Below are positions 12,401 to 21,600 of a stretch of 64,000 nucleotides of DNA, piece after piece; the stretch's first letter is position 1; each line of letters begins with the position of its first letter. This DNA is from Nitrosomonas sp. (lineage in GTDB: Bacteria > Pseudomonadota > Gammaproteobacteria > Burkholderiales > Nitrosomonadaceae), in assembly GCA_024281995.1 (NCBI GenBank), contig JAMWZW010000005.1:97177-161176 (forward strand), read 5' to 3'. Position numbers and translations under genes: made by a program. The notes beneath the pieces are model-generated. The model was not told where the DNA came from. It saw only the letters and a list, made by a program, of their open reading frames with translations, and searched no databases.

Positions 12401-15394
12401 ACCAATGCAGATAGTGTGGATGGTGGGGTCGGAACGGATACCGTTGTTCTGACAGGTAATACCGTTTTTACCACGGCAAACAATTTTGATAACGTGCAAG
12501 ACATTGAGGTGATTACCCTGGGTAATACCAATACGGCCGTTACCATTACGACGCAAGATACTTTGGTGGCAGCGGGTGCTATCTTAACATTATCGACGGC
12601 CAATACCGGGGGATTGACATTTAACGGTGCTGCAGAAACGGATGGCGCATTCAATATTACCAGCAGCGGCACTTCCAATGACACGATAACCGGTGGCAGT
12701 GGCGCTGATACGATAACTGGCGGTAGCGGTACGGATAATATTTCCGCCGGTGACGGTGATGATACGATCAGTTTTGCCGCAGGTACGGGCTTGACTTCAG
12801 CCGACAGCGTAAATGGCGGAGCTGGAACAGATACCCTTGCACTGACGGGTAATACAGCCGTTGCTGCCACCAATCTTGATAATATCAGTAATATTGAAAT
12901 TATTACCGTTGCCAATACTACCGGTGCTGCGGCCATTACCACCAAAGATAGCTTGGTTGCAGCGGGAACGGTGTTGATACTGCAAGCAACTACACTTACC
13001 AGCGGAATACTGACTTTCAACGGTGCCTCTGAGACCGACGGTGCTTTCAATATCACGGGAGGTGGCGCAAATGACAGCATCACCGGCAGTTCGGGAGATG
13101 ACACACTCAGCGGCGGTAATGGTAACGATAGTCTGACAGCGGGATTAGGTATCGATACGCTAGCGGGTGGGGCAGGAAATGACACGTTTACGTTTGTTGC
13201 GGTTACAGGATTAACCAATGCCGATCTGGTCGATGGCAGCACGGGCACGGATACGGTTGTCTTGACCGGCAATACCGCGTTCACCGCGGCTGATGATTTT
13301 GACAATGTTCAGAATATTGAGGCTATTACATTAGGTAACACCAACACAGCCGTAACCATCACGGCGCAAGATACTTTGGTGGCGGCTGGCGCTACATTGT
13401 CGCTATCGGTTGCAGCAAATTCTGGCGTATTGACTTTTAATGGCACTGCTGAGACCGATGGAAATTTCACAATTACCGGCGGTTCTGGCAACGACAGTAT
13501 TATCAGTGGCTCGGCCAATAACACGCTCAATGGTGGTAATGGTAACGATATGTTCACTTTTGTTGCTGGCACAGGTTTGACTACGGATACGGTCAATGGC
13601 GGCAATGGCGTTGACACCGTCATCCTGACCGGCACCACGGCAGTTACCGCGACTCAATTCAACAATGTCAGTAATATCGAAGTCATTACGTTGGCAGATA
13701 TGGTCAACACCACGATTACCATCACAACTGGGAATACATTGGTCGCATCGGGTGCGACGTTAACATTATCCAATGCAGATAATTCCGGAATATTGACATT
13801 CAATGGCGCTGCCGAAACAGATGGTGTCTTTAATATTACCGGAGGCGTTGCAGATGATACGATTACCGGCGGTTCTGGGAATGACACTCTCACAAGTGGC
13901 GACGGTAACGATACACTAAGGGCCGGGTTGGGCAACGATACCCTATCCGGCGGTGCAGATAATGATACGTTTATTTTTGCCGCAGGAACGGGTTTGACCA
14001 GCGCGGATGTGGTCGATGGCAGCAGCGAAGCCGACACCGTTATCTTGACCGGCAATACGGCCATTGCAGCAACCAATTTTAATAATGTCCGTAATATCGA
14101 AACCATCACGATTGCAAATACAACCACCAATGTTGCTATTACCACGTTGGATACATTGGTAGCTTCTGGCGCAAGTTTGACATTTCAAGCCACGACACTG
14201 ACGAGCGGCATACTGACATTTATCGGTTCTGCCGAAACCAATGGCGCCTTTAATATCACCGGTGGAGCCGCCAATGACAGTATTACCGGAGGCGCGGGCG
14301 ATGACGCGCTAGTCGGGGGTAACGGTAACGACAGTCTGACAGCGGGATTAGGCAGTGACACACTCAGCGGTGATGCCGGTAATGATACGCTTAGATTTGC
14401 TGCAGTTACCGGTTTAACAAGTGCAGACACGGTAGACGGCGGAATAGGAACAGATACGATTGCTCTAACAGGTAATACAGCTTTTGCCGCATCCACTTAT
14501 TTTGATAATGTTCAAAATATTGAAGCCATTACCTTAGGCAATACCAATACAACCGTTACTATTACTACCCAGAATACCCTGGTTGCAGCAGGCGCCACCT
14601 TGACGTTATCAAATGCCGCCAACTCAGGTGTGCTGACATTTGATGGCAGTGCTGAAACTGATAGTAATCTTACGATTACCGGCGGCACAGGTCATGACAG
14701 TATTACGGGTGGCTCCGGTAATGATACGCTTGGCGGCGGAACCGGCAACGATACGCTTGGTGGTGGTGCGGGCAATGACATCATGGTAAGTGGCGCAGGT
14801 GCCGACAACATTACGGGTGGCACGGGCGCCGATACGATAACGCTGGGTTCCAGTGCCAATGACAATATCCGCCAGACGGTAATTTTCAATACAACTTCGG
14901 ATGGTGCCGCAGCCGGCGCAAATAGTGGCGCGGATACAATTGCTCAGTTTGATGCGAATGCCAATACTGCTACGGATGATCTCATTAAATTTTCCGGAAC
15001 GCTTAAAACAACGGTCAACGATGATGGTGATGGTTCCCTCGATTATTCGACAAGTAACGGTACGGATTTGGGAAATCAGGCCATTACCGGTGGCGCTAAT
15101 CAAGAAGCAACGGTGCTGTCTGACGCGGAAATCGAGCTCGTTTTGGCAGACTTTACGGCGGCTGGGCTAACCAATGTCCTCGTGGAATTGGAAGAGGAAA
15201 TCGACTTTTCAGGTATATCAACAAATGAAGAACATCTGTTCATTATTAATTTTTCCGCTACGCAAGCTGCAGTGGTGCTATATACCGCCGGATCGGGTGG
15301 TGACGACTCGATTACTGCATCAGATATTCAAGCACTAGGCATGGTTACGCACAATGATGCTACCGGATTGGCGGCTGGTAATGTGACGTTTTAG
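6410..15394 (+). CDS. giant repetitive RTX / beta-repeat surface protein (adhesin or S-layer-like)
   Basis: This 2994-residue, acidic protein is rich in Gly, Thr, Asn and Asp and has no cysteine cluster. The helical N-terminus (about 1-180, beginning MENKLLEIIRT) resembles DUF4214/S-layer-type N-termini, and no Sec signal peptide is seen. An EF-hand-like loop DLNGDQQLNVDE lies near 194-205 and a second DVNGDGKPD near 480, followed by a Pro/Ser/Gly linker. Residues about 580-1370 hold seven near-identical 123-126 residue repeats. Residues about 1580-2810 hold nine larger modules, each ending in GGxGxDxx calcium-binding RTX nonapeptides. The C-terminal 180 residues are unique and end in a hydrophobic, aromatic tail (NVTF), as in type I secretion substrates. 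I infer export by a type I system, calcium-dependent folding and a role in attachment or surface coating. No secretion genes are adjacent. Confidence 0.85.
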   Translation: MENKLLEIIRTIVLMFKAAPGAYYLNEFVKFADNSGDSISDLAFLLAQTDVFQQAVYSNTLSNRDFSVQFIENSVTRLVNEDDKAWAVSEVERLLDAGASRGEVIYWAAMTLAAVDEKNPDWGAAARQFNNKVAVAAYYSINLGAIATSLSVLQRVTEHVTDDPSSVITAQLLLESGVSGKVIDGYIKGAQVFADLNGDQQLNVDEVSVVTDAVGNFSLPAVVGFGDLMASGGIDIATGKPFEGVMTAPAGSSVINPLTTVISNIVNSDNLSTQEAVIRVLTSLDLNTEIDLLHFDPIKEIVRTDSHTPANDAALAVHAAAIKINILASQVAALLAGAGITATEASAITFAYQALTGLFANADHNVDLASKGTIAQVIQNASLLAGADTLESFKINALVADASQAIANLNLKINEISESGVSKTRILTNIAAVQFVAENIEAAIRAGATKGDISGTVASTTGSLFTGIVRAAGANIGDVNGDGKPDAAPSPPSSGGGPVIPPTTKHYLATNATSFSGTVANDILSISTASTWSPLVMTAVVLDGGAGTNTLSVQDGSNIAAATVINFPNLFFDATGVVGVHTVTMSAAQNQNFTGAITAPGTGANSEEIAIVGDGTVTTLAPIEKYAIGDDTTDARTVVVTQAGTSVAASSASDAITFNLGALSYTGVIAGESTNDDTLSLNTGADISGGTITNVEALVLASGALVQLSAAQNQGFTSTITAPGTGVNGETIIIVGDGAVTTLANIENYTIGDDSSDARRVTITDSATNVTANSASDAITFNLGALSYTGVIAGESTNDDTLSLNTGADISGGTITNVEALVLASGALVQLSAAQNQGFTGTITAPGTGVNGETIIIVGDGAVTTLANIENYTIGDDSSDARRVTITDSATNVTANSASDAITFNLGALSYTGVITGESTIDETLSLDAGADISGGTIANVEALTLASGASVQLSATQNQGFTGTITAPGTGVNGETITIVGDGAVTTLANIENYTIGDDSSDVRSVTITDSATNVTANSVSDAITFNLGALSYTGVITGESTIDETLSLDAGADISGGTIANVEALTLASGASVQLSATQNQGFTGTITAPGTGVNGETITIVGDGAVTTLANIENYTIGDDSSDARSVTITDSATNVTANSASDAITFNLGALAYTGTITGESTVDDALNLLSLGAGADISGGTITNVEALALATSASVQLSATQNQGFTGTITAPGTGVNGETITIVGDGAVTTLANIENYTIGDDSSDARTVTITDPATNVTANSASDAVTFNLGGVVFTGTITGEGTIDDTLILSTGADITAGTITNVEALTLASGASVRLSVAQNQSLASTIAAPGTGIHGEKITIADDGNITALADIEIYELEDDSTNARTLTLGSNALTLIANNASDTITVNAAALAQNMALTLGASTSALIVNNLVGDIVATDLTGTLAITTADAADNGIAITTGSAATSINVAAGAASDTVDVDATALTGNTILTITSGGAAAGSVNITGLAADLAISNPSGGSISVAVADNTVDNGIAIAAGASNLAISDVADGDTVTISGFTGSVLTGAIAGSTGRFDITTGIAVSNLATGAGDDSFTFVAGTGLTSADTVDAGGGADTIILTGNTAIAATNFNNVSNIETITLANTNTAVAITAQDALVAAGAVLTLSNASNSGVLTFNGAAETDGAFNITGGTASDSITGGSGNDTLTGGNGNDNIAAGMGDDTVSGGAGNDTFTFAVVTGLTSEDIVDGGAGTDTIVLTGNFAFTATDEFDNVQNIETIILGNTDTAVSITTQDALVAAGATLTLSNAGNSGVLTFDGRAETNGNFIITGGSGNDDIVGGSVNNTLNGGGGDDTFTFVAGTGLTADTVNGGTGNDTVVLTGTTAVTATQFNNVSNIEAIVLPDMVNTAVNITTVNALVAAGATLTLSNSANAGVLTFNGVAESDGAFAISGGSANDAITGGSGNDMLSGGDGNDNLTAGLGNDTLEGGDDNDTFRFAAVTGLTNADSVDGGVGTDTVVLTGNTVFTTANNFDNVQDIEVITLGNTNTAVTITTQDTLVAAGAILTLSTANTGGLTFNGAAETDGAFNITSSGTSNDTITGGSGADTITGGSGTDNISAGDGDDTISFAAGTGLTSADSVNGGAGTDTLALTGNTAVAATNLDNISNIEIITVANTTGAAAITTKDSLVAAGTVLILQATTLTSGILTFNGASETDGAFNITGGGANDSITGSSGDDTLSGGNGNDSLTAGLGIDTLAGGAGNDTFTFVAVTGLTNADLVDGSTGTDTVVLTGNTAFTAADDFDNVQNIEAITLGNTNTAVTITAQDTLVAAGATLSLSVAANSGVLTFNGTAETDGNFTITGGSGNDSIISGSANNTLNGGNGNDMFTFVAGTGLTTDTVNGGNGVDTVILTGTTAVTATQFNNVSNIEVITLADMVNTTITITTGNTLVASGATLTLSNADNSGILTFNGAAETDGVFNITGGVADDTITGGSGNDTLTSGDGNDTLRAGLGNDTLSGGADNDTFIFAAGTGLTSADVVDGSSEADTVILTGNTAIAATNFNNVRNIETITIANTTTNVAITTLDTLVASGASLTFQATTLTSGILTFIGSAETNGAFNITGGAANDSITGGAGDDALVGGNGNDSLTAGLGSDTLSGDAGNDTLRFAAVTGLTSADTVDGGIGTDTIALTGNTAFAASTYFDNVQNIEAITLGNTNTTVTITTQNTLVAAGATLTLSNAANSGVLTFDGSAETDSNLTITGGTGHDSITGGSGNDTLGGGTGNDTLGGGAGNDIMVSGAGADNITGGTGADTITLGSSANDNIRQTVIFNTTSDGAAAGANSGADTIAQFDANANTATDDLIKFSGTLKTTVNDDGDGSLDYSTSNGTDLGNQAITGGANQEATVLSDAEIELVLADFTAAGLTNVLVELEEEIDFSGISTNEEHLFIINFSATQAAVVLYTAGSGGDDSITASDIQALGMVTHNDATGLAAGNVTF
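8150..10530 (+). repeat. seven tandem 369 bp in-frame repeats inside the giant gene
   Basis: The same landmark (AQNQGF followed by a TAPGTG motif) recurs at about 8183, 8552, 8921, 9290, 9659, 10037 and 10406. Every interval is 369 bp except 9659 to 10037, which is 378 bp through an in-frame insertion of three codons. The middle copies are almost identical at DNA level, the first and last are clearly diverged. Each unit encodes a 123-residue predicted beta-rich module. Confidence 0.9.
11150..14830 (+). repeat. nine RTX-containing modules of about 360-420 bp
   Basis: Each module has a TGLT...VDGG start, a NIE core (NNVSNIE or DNVQNIE), a LVAAGA..LTLS stretch, a GVLTFNG..ET segment and a run of GG-GND-type calcium-binding nonapeptides. 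Starts fall near 11190, 11606, 11968, 12390, 12785, 13205, 13567, 13985 and 14405. Unlike the upstream 369 bp repeats the copies are diverged at DNA level and fall into three subtypes. Confidence 0.85.
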
Positions 15395-15532
15395 TCGGGG
15401 GAGATGAGAATAATCCGTCTCGCTTGCAAAAAATATAGAACCCGCCCGGTGCTGGAGTGATCAGTAAATTCCAGAGGCACTTCAAATACAATCTCCTAAA
15501 ACAATGATTGAGTATTTTTTTGAGGGCCGCTG

Positions 15533-16093
15533 TCAGCTTGCAATGACTTGTATATCAGGTTCAATAGTTTTTAGCATATTCTCAATTCCTCTCAAGGTAC
15601 CTGATATTGAGCTGGGGCAAGTGCCACAGGCACCTTGATAATGTATTCGCAGGATGTTACCTTCGAGTCCCAGGATATGAAGATCGCCACCATCATGTTG
15701 CAGATAGGGGCGAACTTCTTCATCAAGTAAGATATTGATTCTTTCCAGGCGTGATTGATCTTCCGGGTTTAAATTAGCGAGTGCATTATTTGCAGCTGCA
15801 ACTGTTTCGGCAGACTGTGCAGAAGCAGCTGGTGCTGCGCGGATAGGATCGGCAATTTCACGTGCCAGGTCTTGCCAGTTGGCTTCTCCATCTTGCGTAA
15901 CCGTTATCCAATGATCGATATAAAAGACATTGGTGACATGGTCAATGTCAAACAATGCGGAAGCCAGTGGATCATCCTTGGCTGCTTCTGCATTATCGTA
16001 CGAACGCGCAATACCCCAGGTCAAAGGCTCCTTGAGGATAAATTTCAAAGCATTCTTGTTCGGTGTTCCTTCAATATCGGCAATTTTTGGCAT
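15533..16093 (-). CDS. NfuA/NifU-like Fe-S cluster carrier
   Basis: This protein of about 186 residues has an N-terminal Nfu_N domain (starting MPKIADIEGTPN) and a C-terminal NifU domain with the cluster-binding CGTC motif (C156 and C159 from this start). Proteins of this type accept a cluster from the SUF or ISC scaffold and pass it to apo-enzymes in the cytoplasm. A Pro/Ala/Ser-rich linker joins the domains. The ATG at 16093 is preferred; a TTG at 16108 would add five residues, and neither has a clear Shine-Dalgarno sequence. It lies 115 bp downstream of sufU, at the end of the Fe-S island and convergent to the giant RTX gene. Confidence 0.9.
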   Translation of the reverse strand: MPKIADIEGTPNKNALKFILKEPLTWGIARSYDNAEAAKDDPLASALFDIDHVTNVFYIDHWITVTQDGEANWQDLAREIADPIRAAPAASAQSAETVAAANNALANLNPEDQSRLERINILLDEEVRPYLQHDGGDLHILGLEGNILRIHYQGACGTCPSSISGTLRGIENMLKTIEPDIQVIAS

Positions 16094-16208
16094 TTTAGTT
16101 TTTAGCAATACTGAATCATGAAATAGTTATTCAAGAATATTATTTTTAAGTATGGGCAAATGAATTAATAGATGCGTGTAATCCAGTATGGATAACACTT
16201 TTCATAAA

Positions 16209-16697
16209 CTAGGAATTGCCTGACACTATTGTTTGAACCGGATCATCATTCGTTTCAGTCGAAGTGCTGGTGATGGAGTTTAATGCGGCGTGCAAGGTAT
16301 GCCAAGGTAGGACTGCACACTTAACCCTTGTTGGTAAATCGCGGATGCCGGAAAAAACTGTTAAACGTCCGAGATGATGCGGATGGTTAATATCCAACTT
16401 GCCTGTCGCTAATTCACGAAACTCATGAATAAGTGTTTCCGCATCGACGCGCGATTTTCCTTTTACCGCAGTTGTCATCATCGAAGCGGATGCTTTGCAG
16501 ATTGCGCAGGATTCACCCTGAAATGCAATGTTGTTGATCTGATCATTTTCAAGTTGCAGCGTAATGTCCAGGCGATCACCACATAACGGGTTATGGCCTA
16601 CAGCCTGGTGACTGGAATGATCAAGCTTGCCATAATTGCGCGGTTTTCTGTTATGGTCCAGGATCACTTCCTGGTACAGCGAATTGGTGTGCATCAT
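16209..16697 (-). CDS. sufU: SufU/IscU-like Fe-S scaffold or sulfur acceptor protein
   Basis: The 162-residue protein belongs to the SufU branch of the IscU family. It carries the metal/cluster ligands C39, D41, C64 and C127, plus C67 inside the GESCAICKAS motif. SufU accepts sulfur from SufS or serves as scaffold. Its ATG overlaps the sufS stop by 4 nt, consistent with translational coupling to its usual partner. Its C-terminal tail of about 20 residues is polar and Thr/Ser-rich. Confidence 0.9.
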   Translation of the reverse strand: MMHTNSLYQEVILDHNRKPRNYGKLDHSSHQAVGHNPLCGDRLDITLQLENDQINNIAFQGESCAICKASASMMTTAVKGKSRVDAETLIHEFRELATGKLDINHPHHLGRLTVFSGIRDLPTRVKCAVLPWHTLHAALNSITSTSTETNDDPVQTIVSGNS

Positions 16698-17953
16698 AAA
16701 AAGATTTTTTGAACAGTTTTAATACCAGCAACCAAAGCATCCACTTCTGATTTCTTATTGTAGAAGGCAAAAGAGGCGCGGGAAGTGGCCGGTATATTGA
16801 AATGCTGCATTACAGGCTGTGCGCAGTGATGCCCGGTACGAACTGCAATACCATCCTGGTTTAGGATAGTGCCGATATCATGCGGATGAATCCCATCGAT
16901 TGTAAACGAAAGTACGGCTGTTTTGTTTGCGGCTGTGCCAATGATCTTGACACCTGGTATTTCACTAAGACAATCAGTTGCGTAATCAAGCAGGGTGGAT
17001 TCATACGCAGCAATACGTTCGATGCCTATTGCTGTCAAATAATCAATAGCCGCGCCAAAGCCGATAGCAGCGGCAATGGGTGGCGTGCCCGCTTCGAATT
17101 TATGGGGAATGGTATTGTAGATCGTTTTCTCAAACGTGACTGAAGCAATCATGTCGCCGCCGCCTTTAAAAGGTTGCATGGCTTCAAGTAAATCAGCTTT
17201 ACCATACAGTATGCCGACCCCGGTGGGGCCGCAAAGTTTGTGTGCAGAGAATGCATAAAAATCACAGTCGAGTTCTTGCACGTCAATAGGTATATGCGGT
17301 GCTGCCTGAGCACCGTCGATTAATACGGGAACGCCATGTTGATGCGCAAAATCGATCATTCTCTTGATGGGAATGATCGTACCTAGTGCATTGGATACAT
17401 GGATCAAACCTACGAACTTGGTGCGTTCGTTAAACAATTTTTCATAGGCATCGATTTGTAGTTCGCCTTTGTCATTAATCGGAACGACGCGGATTTTTGC
17501 ACCTTTCTCTTCGGCCAGCATTTGCCAGGGAACAATATTGGAATGGTGCTCCAAAGTGGTCAGAATAATCTCATCACCGCTATTGATAAATTTGCGTCCA
17601 TAGCCGTGCATAACCAAATTAATTGAATCGGTTGTGCCGCTGGTGAAAATAACTTCACGGTCTTCACGCGCATTAATGAATTGCTGTAATGTGCAACGCG
17701 CACGTTGATATTCTATCGTAGCAATTTCCGATAGATAGTGAACGGCTCTATTGATATTCGCATGTTGCGTAGTTTGATAACGAACCAAGCGATCAATGAC
17801 TGACTGCGGCATTTGACTCGATGCAGCATTGTCAAGATAAATCAATGGCTTTTCATCGATTTTAAGATTGAGAATGGGAAAATCAGCACGAATTTTTTCC
17901 CAATCAATATCGAAAAGAGATTCAGACTTTAAAGAAGCATTAGCGGGTTTCAT
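16694..17953 (-). CDS. sufS: SufS-type cysteine desulfurase
   Basis: This 419-residue PLP enzyme removes sulfur from L-cysteine for cluster assembly and releases alanine. The PLP lysine is K239 in FSAHKLCGPTG, and the persulfide-forming cysteine is C377 in RTGHHCAQP, which is the short-loop class II (SufS) arrangement. The TSGTTDSINLV segment near 104-114 contacts the cofactor phosphate. The start overlaps the sufD stop by 4 nt and the stop overlaps the sufU start by 4 nt. Confidence 0.96.
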   Translation of the reverse strand: MKPANASLKSESLFDIDWEKIRADFPILNLKIDEKPLIYLDNAASSQMPQSVIDRLVRYQTTQHANINRAVHYLSEIATIEYQRARCTLQQFINAREDREVIFTSGTTDSINLVMHGYGRKFINSGDEIILTTLEHHSNIVPWQMLAEEKGAKIRVVPINDKGELQIDAYEKLFNERTKFVGLIHVSNALGTIIPIKRMIDFAHQHGVPVLIDGAQAAPHIPIDVQELDCDFYAFSAHKLCGPTGVGILYGKADLLEAMQPFKGGGDMIASVTFEKTIYNTIPHKFEAGTPPIAAAIGFGAAIDYLTAIGIERIAAYESTLLDYATDCLSEIPGVKIIGTAANKTAVLSFTIDGIHPHDIGTILNQDGIAVRTGHHCAQPVMQHFNIPATSRASFAFYNKKSEVDALVAGIKTVQKIFL

Positions 17954-19257
17954 AATTCATTACTCTGAGTCTGGCTGAGAACAATTTGTTCTAACTGTTG
18001 CTTCAGTGAAGCAATAGGAATGCGATTGATGATTTCTGCACCAAATGCATAAGTCAATAAATTACGTGAATCCTGTTCTGATAAACCACGGCTTCGCAAA
18101 TAAAAAATCTCTTCCTGTTCTAATTGACCGACTGTTGCGCCATGCGAGCACTTGACATCGTCTGCAAAAATTTCAAGTTGCGGTTTGGTATCCACTTGTG
18201 CGGTTCTACTCAATAGCAAGTTACGGCTCGATTGAGATGAATTGGTGCGCTGCGCGTTGGGACGTACGATGATCTTTCCATTGAACACGGCATGCGCCAT
18301 ATCATTGACAATGCATTTATGCTGCTGATGGCTGGTACCGTTTGGTTTGACATGATCAATACAGGTATGCGTATCAGCCAACTGCTGATTTGCAATCATC
18401 GTAAACCCATCGACAGTACATTCCGCCACTTCGTCATTCAGCCGCACGTCCAGATTGTAACGGGAAAGCCGTGAGCCAAGTGAGATGCTGACCGATTGAT
18501 AATTGCTGGCGTGTGCCAGAGAGACGGCGCAATTTGCAAAATGAAATGCTTTGTCGCTTTCCCGTTGGATGCGAACATGCTTGGCATGCGCATTGGCGGC
18601 CAGGCTAATTTCTGTTACCGAATTGGTAACATACGTTATTTGCTCGGATGCCACATAATCTTCAACCAGTGTAACCTGGCTGCCTGTTTCACCAATTAAC
18701 AAGCAGCGCGGATAGTTGGTGACTTCATTCTGCGTGGCGATAAATAACAGATGAATGGGGTCAGCAATAATGCTGTGTTGGGGAACATATATGAGTGCAG
18801 CATCGTGCAAGAATGCAGTATTCAATGCAGCAAACACATTGTTATCAAAATGCGCATATTGTCCTAAGTGTGATTGCAAAATCGATGCATGCGTAGACAA
18901 AAATGCCGGTAAATTACCGGTTACAAGTACTGCTGGTTCGGCAATAATCGACAATTGCGGTGCATAATGACCATCAACAAACACCAGGCGATTTTTTGCT
19001 TCACTTAAACACAAGCGCTCAATAGCATTAGCTTGCAGATTGTCTTGCGGCTGCGATGGTTTGTAGGGCAAACGTGCTAATGGCGAAATATCGGTAAAAC
19101 GCCAATCTTCATCGCGCTTGGTTGGTAAGTGCTGCATACTGACACGATCATATGCTTCGGCTCGTAATTGGCCTAACCAGGATTGTGACGAATCTGATTT
19201 GGCTGACCAGGATTTGAGCAGACACGTAAAGTAATCCGTACTGGTTATTTCGCTCAT
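17950..19257 (-). CDS. sufD: Fe-S cluster assembly protein SufD
   Basis: SufD (435 residues) forms the SufBC2D scaffold complex in which SufC hydrolyses ATP and the SufB-SufD interface holds the nascent cluster. The C-terminal half has the beta-helix core common to SufB and SufD, ending in the conserved [20 protein letters not shown] region (about 374-393) and the [12 protein letters not shown] segment. The start overlaps the sufC stop by 4 nt. The order sufB-sufC-sufD-sufS-sufU is continuous and overlapping, so it is one operon. Confidence 0.95.
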   Translation of the reverse strand: MSEITSTDYFTCLLKSWSAKSDSSQSWLGQLRAEAYDRVSMQHLPTKRDEDWRFTDISPLARLPYKPSQPQDNLQANAIERLCLSEAKNRLVFVDGHYAPQLSIIAEPAVLVTGNLPAFLSTHASILQSHLGQYAHFDNNVFAALNTAFLHDAALIYVPQHSIIADPIHLLFIATQNEVTNYPRCLLIGETGSQVTLVEDYVASEQITYVTNSVTEISLAANAHAKHVRIQRESDKAFHFANCAVSLAHASNYQSVSISLGSRLSRYNLDVRLNDEVAECTVDGFTMIANQQLADTHTCIDHVKPNGTSHQQHKCIVNDMAHAVFNGKIIVRPNAQRTNSSQSSRNLLLSRTAQVDTKPQLEIFADDVKCSHGATVGQLEQEEIFYLRSRGLSEQDSRNLLTYAFGAEIINRIPIASLKQQLEQIVLSQTQSNEL

Positions 19258-20048
19258 GCGCTTACTCCACTCTCAGCTTGCTTGTTTGCGCTGACCCAGT
19301 CATAACCGCGTGTTTCCAGCTCTAGAGCTAATTCTTTGTTACCAGTCATGACAATGCGGCCTGCCTGCATGATGTGCACATAATCGGGCACGATATAATC
19401 CAGCAGCCGCTGATAATGGGTTACCAGGACTATTGCATTGTCTTTATTGGCAATTCGATTAACGCCATTGGCGACAATTTTCAGTGCATCGATATCCAAC
19501 CCTGAGTCTGTTTCATCCAAAATACTAAGTTTAGGTTCCAATAATGCCATCTGTAAAATTTCATTACGTTTTTTTTCACCACCGGAAAAACCTTCATTGA
19601 CGCTACGATCAAGGAAATCCGGTTTCATATCCAGCAATTTCATTTTTTCACGCACGAAATCGTCAAATTCAAGCGGATCCAGTTCTTCCTTGCCGCGTTG
19701 TGTTTGTACCGTATTGTAGGCAAGCCGTAGAAACTGCGTATTAGCAACACCTGGGATTTCTATGGGGTACTGGAAGGCAAGAAACAATCCAGCCCGGGCA
19801 CGCTCTTCAGGGGGCAATTCCAGCAAATTTTTATCTTCGAACTGAACAGACCCTGCAGTGACTTCATAAGCTGAGTGACCGGCGAGTACTTTCGCCAAAG
19901 TGCTTTTGCCCGATCCATTTAAACCCATAATGGCATGTACTTCGCCACTTTTAACAGTGAGATCAATACCCTTCAAAATTTCTGTGCCGTTGATACTGGC
20001 GCGCAATCCTTGAACGGAAAGAATAATAGGGCTGTTTTCAATAATCAT
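19254..20048 (-). CDS. sufC: SufC ATPase
   Basis: This 264-residue ABC-type ATPase powers the SufBC2D scaffold. Walker A is GLNGSGKST (42-50), the signature is FSGGEKKR, and the Walker B region reads [12 protein letters not shown]. The start was set at the ATG at 20048, which overlaps the sufB stop by 4 nt; the open frame extends 29 codons further upstream inside sufB but without the family N-terminus. Confidence 0.96.
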   Translation of the reverse strand: MIIENSPIILSVQGLRASINGTEILKGIDLTVKSGEVHAIMGLNGSGKSTLAKVLAGHSAYEVTAGSVQFEDKNLLELPPEERARAGLFLAFQYPIEIPGVANTQFLRLAYNTVQTQRGKEELDPLEFDDFVREKMKLLDMKPDFLDRSVNEGFSGGEKKRNEILQMALLEPKLSILDETDSGLDIDALKIVANGVNRIANKDNAIVLVTHYQRLLDYIVPDYVHIMQAGRIVMTGNKELALELETRGYDWVSANKQAESGVSA

Positions 20049-21481
20049 CCGACAGTTCCCTCCAATTTGAAGCTCAGAAGTTTCGTGGCCTCGACGGCAA
20101 ATTCCATCGGTAATTGTTGAAATACATCTTTGCAAAAACCATTGATAATCATCGAAACTGCCTCTTCTGCGTTAATGCCGCGCTGCGAAAAGTAAAAAAG
20201 CTGGTCTTCGCCGATCTTGGACGTAGAAGCCTCATGCTCGACTTTCGCGCTATTGTTGTGCACTTGAATATAAGGAAATGTGTGCGCACCGCATTGATCG
20301 CCAATCAACATGGAATCGCATTGCGAATAATTGCGCGCACCTTCTGCTGTCGGAGCGACACGCACAAGACCACGGTAGCTGCTATTTGAATGCCCGGCAG
20401 AAATACCTTTGCTGACAATGGTGCTACGCGTATTTTTCCCCAGATGAATCATTTTTGTGCCAGTATCCGCTTGCTGATAATTATTCGTAACAGCTACAGA
20501 ATAAAATTCGCCAACCGAATTATCACCACGCAAAATGCATGAGGGATATTTCCAGGTAATTGCTGAACCGGTCTCCACTTGAGTCCAGGAAATTCGCGAG
20601 TTAACGCCTTTAGCCAATCCACGTTTAGTAACAAAATTGTATATGCCGCCTACACCTTTTTCATCACCTGCGTACCAATTCTGTACTGTTGAATATTTGA
20701 TATCTGCATTATCCAGTGCAATCAATTCGACCACTGCTGCATGTAATTGATTTGTATCAAATCTCGGTGCCGTGCAACCTTCCAAATAAGAAACCGATGC
20801 GCCTTCTTCAGCGATGATCAATGTTCTTTCAAATTGACCGGAACCTTCAGTGTTAATGCGGAAGTAAGTCGATAAGTCCATTGGGCATTTCACGCCTTTA
20901 GGAATAAAACAAAAAGATCCATCAGTAAATACTGCGGAATTTAAGGCTGCGAAAAAGTTATCACCAACTGGCACAACTGACCCAAGGTATTTCTGAATCA
21001 AATCCGGATGAGTATGCACGGCTTCCGAAATGGAGCAGAAAATAATACCCACTTCTGCTAGTTTTTCTTTATACGTAGTCGTTACAGAAACGCTATCGAA
21101 TATCACATCGACTGCAACACCAGCTAGCGCTGCGCGCTCATGCATGGGCACACCAAGCTTTTCAAATGTGCGCAATAATTCAGGATCGACTTCATCCATA
21201 CTGGCCAATTTTTTCTTTGGTTTGGGTGCTGAATAATAGCTGATTGCCTGAAAATCAATTTTTGGATAATGAACATTCTGCCATGCAGGTTCCGTCATAG
21301 TGAGCCATTTTTGATAAGCTTTAAGACGAAATGACAGTAACCATTCAGGTTCATTTTTCTTGGCTGAAATCAATCGAATAATATCTTCATTGAGTCCTTT
21401 GGGTGCAATGTCAGACTCAATTTCTGTAACGAAGCCATGTTTGTACGGTTGATTAACCAGATTGTGCAATGCTGCGCTCAT
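20045..21481 (-). CDS. sufB: Fe-S cluster assembly protein SufB
   Basis: SufB (478 residues) is the cluster-carrying subunit of the SufBC2D scaffold. The conserved central region with [13 protein letters not shown] and the C-terminal [20 protein letters not shown] segment are intact. A good Shine-Dalgarno sequence (AGAGGAA) precedes the ATG. It begins the overlapping sufBCDSU run. The 119 bp gap to sufA upstream holds no clear terminator, so transcription from the iscR promoter may continue into it. Confidence 0.96.
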   Translation of the reverse strand: MSAALHNLVNQPYKHGFVTEIESDIAPKGLNEDIIRLISAKKNEPEWLLSFRLKAYQKWLTMTEPAWQNVHYPKIDFQAISYYSAPKPKKKLASMDEVDPELLRTFEKLGVPMHERAALAGVAVDVIFDSVSVTTTYKEKLAEVGIIFCSISEAVHTHPDLIQKYLGSVVPVGDNFFAALNSAVFTDGSFCFIPKGVKCPMDLSTYFRINTEGSGQFERTLIIAEEGASVSYLEGCTAPRFDTNQLHAAVVELIALDNADIKYSTVQNWYAGDEKGVGGIYNFVTKRGLAKGVNSRISWTQVETGSAITWKYPSCILRGDNSVGEFYSVAVTNNYQQADTGTKMIHLGKNTRSTIVSKGISAGHSNSSYRGLVRVAPTAEGARNYSQCDSMLIGDQCGAHTFPYIQVHNNSAKVEHEASTSKIGEDQLFYFSQRGINAEEAVSMIINGFCKDVFQQLPMEFAVEATKLLSFKLEGTVG

Positions 21482-21600
21482 TTGGTTTATTCCTCTTTTT
21501 TAAATAGTATTCTTAGCTTGAAGCGCTTATTTGAAAATATCTTTCAAACCAGACTATTTTTATTATTTATATTATGTGTGCGATGATGCTGCTTTATTCA

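Noticed and set aside
10507-13638. Long minus-strand open frames (up to 530 codons) opposite the giant gene
   Set aside because: They mirror the repeat structure of the plus-strand gene, are rich in Val/Pro/Ser/Leu as expected from the complement of its Gly/Thr/Asn/Asp codons, and have no ribosome binding sites or recognisable domains.
15395-15532. Terminator after the giant gene
   Set aside because: A GAGA...TCTC pairing exists but is too short, and there is no T-run directly after it.
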